A stretch of DNA of 64,000 nt from Pyropia yezoensis (Eukaryota; Rhodophyta; Bangiophyceae; Bangiales; Bangiaceae), in assembly GCA_009829735.1 (NCBI GenBank), contig CM020620.1:29275777-29339776 (forward strand), in the 5' to 3' direction. The notes under the pieces were generated by a model. It made no database searches and had not been told where the DNA came from. It was given only the letters and a program-made list of their open reading frames with translations. Both the position numbers and the translations under genes were made by a program. Positions 61,480-64,000 of the stretch are shown in pieces; position 1 is the first letter of the stretch; the number at the start of each line of letters is the position of its first letter.

Positions 61480-63778
61480 AAGAGGGCAGTCAGGTGCGCT
61501 GTCATTGTCTCGCCGCCAAGGAAGGGGTGCACAAGGCCCCACATGTTGGCCACATCAAAGTCCGGGCCAACCTCGTAGGAGCCATGGACAAGAAAGTCAC
61601 GAGCACCTTCATCCTCCTGCGACGACTCAGAGTCGCTGGCTATGCTGCCCGTCTCCTTGTTCATAGCGCTCATGAGCCGCAGGATCTTGGCTTGATACCC
61701 CGCCGGCTGCTTCTGCTGCAACTTGTCAATCCTCTTCTGCCGGGGGGCGTTGCGCGCTGTGATGCGCCGCTCACGACGACGTGCGTCCCGCTCGGCCGGG
61801 GACTCGATGTTGTCAATGGCGCGCTTGCGCTCAATCACTTTTCAACGTACTGCTTGCGCGCCGCCAGAGTGCTCGCCACCTGCTGCGCCGACGCGCCTTC
61901 CAGCTGACGCTTGGCCACCCGCACTGCGACACGCAGGTGGTTGAGGAAGACCAAGAGGACAGTAAAGAACATACTGTCGCACCCTTGCTTGAGCCGGTTC
62001 GGCGGCACACCAGCAGGCTTGGCCACCCCCGTCCACAACCACGCAATCTCGAGCATCTTGTCGCGCACAATGTCTGCATCCTCACGGGGCGTTCCAGGAC
62101 AAAAGATGAACGCCGGGGAGACCAGCCCCTCGCAGGCCAGGGAGCTTTCCCCCGCTTGAGGCGCAGGCCGGTCCTTTTTCTTCTTGATCGCCCGCACCAT
62201 CATTCGGTCGGCTTCCAGGATGGTCAGGTAGCGCATCAGGCGCTTCTGGGTGAGCGGACTCACCGCCAGCATGATACCGATCGTCACGAACCGCTTGAGG
62301 GACTGCAGCTGCACAGGGACACCCTTGTTGGAGCTCGGCACGTTGCCGCTCTTGAGCAGCTGCTCTGCCGTTTTTCCCACGTTCACATTGCCCGGCGCCA
62401 GCTGCAAGTTCTGCGTCCTCGCCATGGCCCCCATGATGTGGGTGGACCACTGCAGCTGATGGCCGGTGGACATAGGCAGAGGCGTGAGGGCCCCCGCATT
62501 GGCGGCTCCTGCCTCGAGGAGAATCTCCACGTCTGTCATGGGCTTGCCGTCCTTAAGCTCCTTGACTGCCATTTCCACAGCGGAAGCCGGCGCGCTGCCA
62601 AACTGGTCTTTGAGCTTACGCTCAAGGATGATGCACAGCGCCGTCAGCCGGTGGGCCCCGTCGACAAGGATGTACCGCCCAGGCTTCTTTGGGTTGGGCG
62701 TCACTTGAATGACGCCATTCGTAGGGATGTAGCCAAAGCTGGTAAACTTTCGAATGAAGTTGTTGACCCACTTGTCGGAGATCTCGCGCGCCGTGTTCTC
62801 GAGGAAGTCGACCTTGTCCAGCTGGATGACCTCGGAGCGAACCTTGTACAGCTGTGACTTGGGCTTCAGCGTCATCTTGGGGACGATCTTGTCATCGTTC
62901 GGGAGCTCTCGAAACGCGTCGCTGCCAGCGTCCACGTTGCCTTCATCAATGTCGTTAACAAACGTGTCGTCGACGGTGTCGACGTTATCGCCGCCCGAGC
63001 GCTGCCTCAAAACATCGCCTTCCTCTTCCGCGTCGTCATTGTCCGACGCTAAGCGACCCGCCTCGGCCGACGGTTCCGATTCCGCAAGACGTACCGCCCG
63101 GCGCTGGGCATGTTGGTCCTCCGTTGGGCCACCGCCGGGTCGGGCAGCCCGAGTGTGAGTACGACGCGTCACCTCGTCGAGGTCACCGGATGATGCCGAA
63201 GAACTCTCGTTGGCACGGTCCGCTCGACCGTGAGCAGAACCGGCGACACTGCGGCGCGGCTCCCGGTCAGCAGAAGATGGGAGCCTCCGCCCGTGCCGGA
63301 GGGGCCCCGCACAGGTCCAACAGCACCAGCGCTTGACGCCTCACCGCCACGATCGCCTCCGCGGCCGCCTCCCACGCGGCCGCCGCCACGGCCACCACCA
63401 CCGCCACGACCGCCACGTCCAGGGCGCTGGCTACCGTCCACAGCCCCAGCAGCTTGGTCCTCACCCACCGCTTGAAACCCCGCCGCCGCCACGGTCTCCG
63501 CCGCGGCCTTTAGAACCCGCAGAGGTCAGGCCGACACCCAGCATTACTGCCTCGGCAGCGCCACCGCCACCCCACGGCAGCCTCACCAACAGCTGAAGGG
63601 GCGTTGCCGCCATGGCCGCGATCCTTGTCACCAGGAGACGAGCACGGGCGGCAACAATATCCCCGGAGCTTCACCCGCGCCCACTTCCGCTGCGACCGCC
63701 GCCCGCGACCTGACCACGCCCACGACCGCCGCGACCGCGCGTTCCACGACCGGATCCGGTCGAACGCTTGCGCGCCAT
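61464..63778 (-). CDS. ParB/sulfiredoxin-fold protein, cassette 2 (frame changes at N-terminus and near C-terminus)
   Basis: ATG 63778 matches that of the copy at 49178. The RGG-like N-terminus (63778-63180) is broken by several one-base losses in G- and C-runs. From 63172 a 445-codon frame runs to a TGA at 61835: acidic segment, then WVNNFIRKFTSFGYIPTNG, GRYILVDGAHRLTAL (ParB signature, about 62650), and a helical C-terminal region with FFTVLLVFLNHLRV. Immediately at the stop the -1 frame continues as coherent Lys/Arg/Glu-rich helix (IERKRAIDNIESPAERDARR) to 61464. Either the protein is longer with a one-base error, or a frameshift yields the extension. ParB folds act in DNA partition or as nucleases; the eukaryotic role is unknown. 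Confidence 0.75.
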
Positions 63779-64000
63779 CGGCGCAGAGAGAGTCTGCCGC
63801 GCGCGCGCGCGCAAGAATTCGGCAAGAGCAGCCGCGATCTCCCACCAAACCGGCTCCCCAGCGTTCGCCGCCCACCCTGCAGCCAGCCTGCCTCGCGCGC
63901 AAAAGAGCGCACAACCACTCGGGCGCTGCGCCCTATCGCGGACGCCAGCCACCTCCACGCCCAACTACAGCGGGCCTCGTCACCGCAAAGTACGCCCAAA
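62401..64000 (-). repeat. Inverted copy of 48959-50561
   Basis: About 1.6 kb, near-identical in reverse to the plus-strand ParB-like copy and its upstream DNA, with a net length difference of three bases. It extends past the window edge on the right and meets an assembly gap on the left copy. Confidence 0.88.

Noticed and set aside
28694-63778. Prokaryotic plasmid or phage origin of the whole window because of ParB-like and DPPY methylase genes
   Set aside because: Chromoviruses, SET domains, a TATA box and long disordered linkers indicate a eukaryotic nuclear context; ancestry of single domains from prokaryotes remains possible.
1-64000. Telomeric repeat arrays, tRNA and rRNA genes
   Set aside because: I looked for simple telomere-type repeats and for typical tRNA boxes near the elements and saw none; a dedicated scan was not possible.

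Overview
The window looks like a repeat-dense, GC-rich nuclear segment of a eukaryote. The evidence is two families of Ty3/gypsy chromoviruses (reverse transcriptase, RNase H, integrase and C-terminal chromodomain), fungal-type composite RecQ-like helicases, SET domains, and no bacterial-style operons or ribosome binding sites. I cannot name the species from sequence alone; a GC-rich alga, oomycete-like protist or fungus would all fit. Three runs of N mark assembly gaps. I saw no rRNA, tRNA or CRISPR array.

Layout. (1) About 1-20.5 kb holds LTR retrotransposons, all read on the minus strand. A family-B copy (B1) runs off the left edge, with its 5' LTR at 2090-2452. A family-A element follows (5' leader near 11 kb, gag 10.9-9.15 kb, pol 9.16-4.95 kb). 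A second family-B element (B2) has its 5' LTR at 20098-20460, gag 19.9-17.7 kb and pol 17.7-13.5 kb. Both families place a canonical slippery heptamer just before the gag stop, with pol in the -1 frame. Both also carry a long ORF on the opposite strand beyond the end of pol. (2) About 20.5-24.6 kb is C-rich low-complexity DNA without a supportable gene. (3) 24.6-28.2 kb is a frameshifted copy, and 40.3-47.8 kb an intact copy, of a roughly 2330-residue protein that joins zinc fingers, a tyrosine-recombinase-like catalytic end and a RecQ-like helicase. (4) 28.7-38.5 kb (plus strand) and 63.8-52.7 kb (minus strand) are two diverged versions of the same three-gene cassette, in the same order and orientation: a ParB/sulfiredoxin-fold protein, a 2-oxoglutarate/Fe(II) oxygenase-like protein, and a fusion of a DPPY-type DNA amino-methyltransferase with a SET domain. 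(5) Large inverted repeats (38.9-40.0 with 51.1-52.3 kb; 48.96-50.56 with 62.4-64.0 kb) interleave with these units.

The most interesting object is the three-gene cassette. In both versions the space upstream of the methyltransferase-SET gene holds an array of palindromes carried on tandem units of about 110-135 bp. The palindrome sequences differ between the cassettes but share the centre TAGTACTA. A DNA-binding/CTPase-like ParB fold, a base- or protein-oxidising enzyme, a DNA methylase and a histone-type methylase, next to palindromic sites, suggest a mobile or selfish unit that marks or partitions its own chromatin. That role is inference; gene order, motifs and palindromes are read directly from the sequence. 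Many breaks between near-identical copies are one-base changes in homopolymers, often near gaps, so some apparent pseudogenes may be consensus errors.
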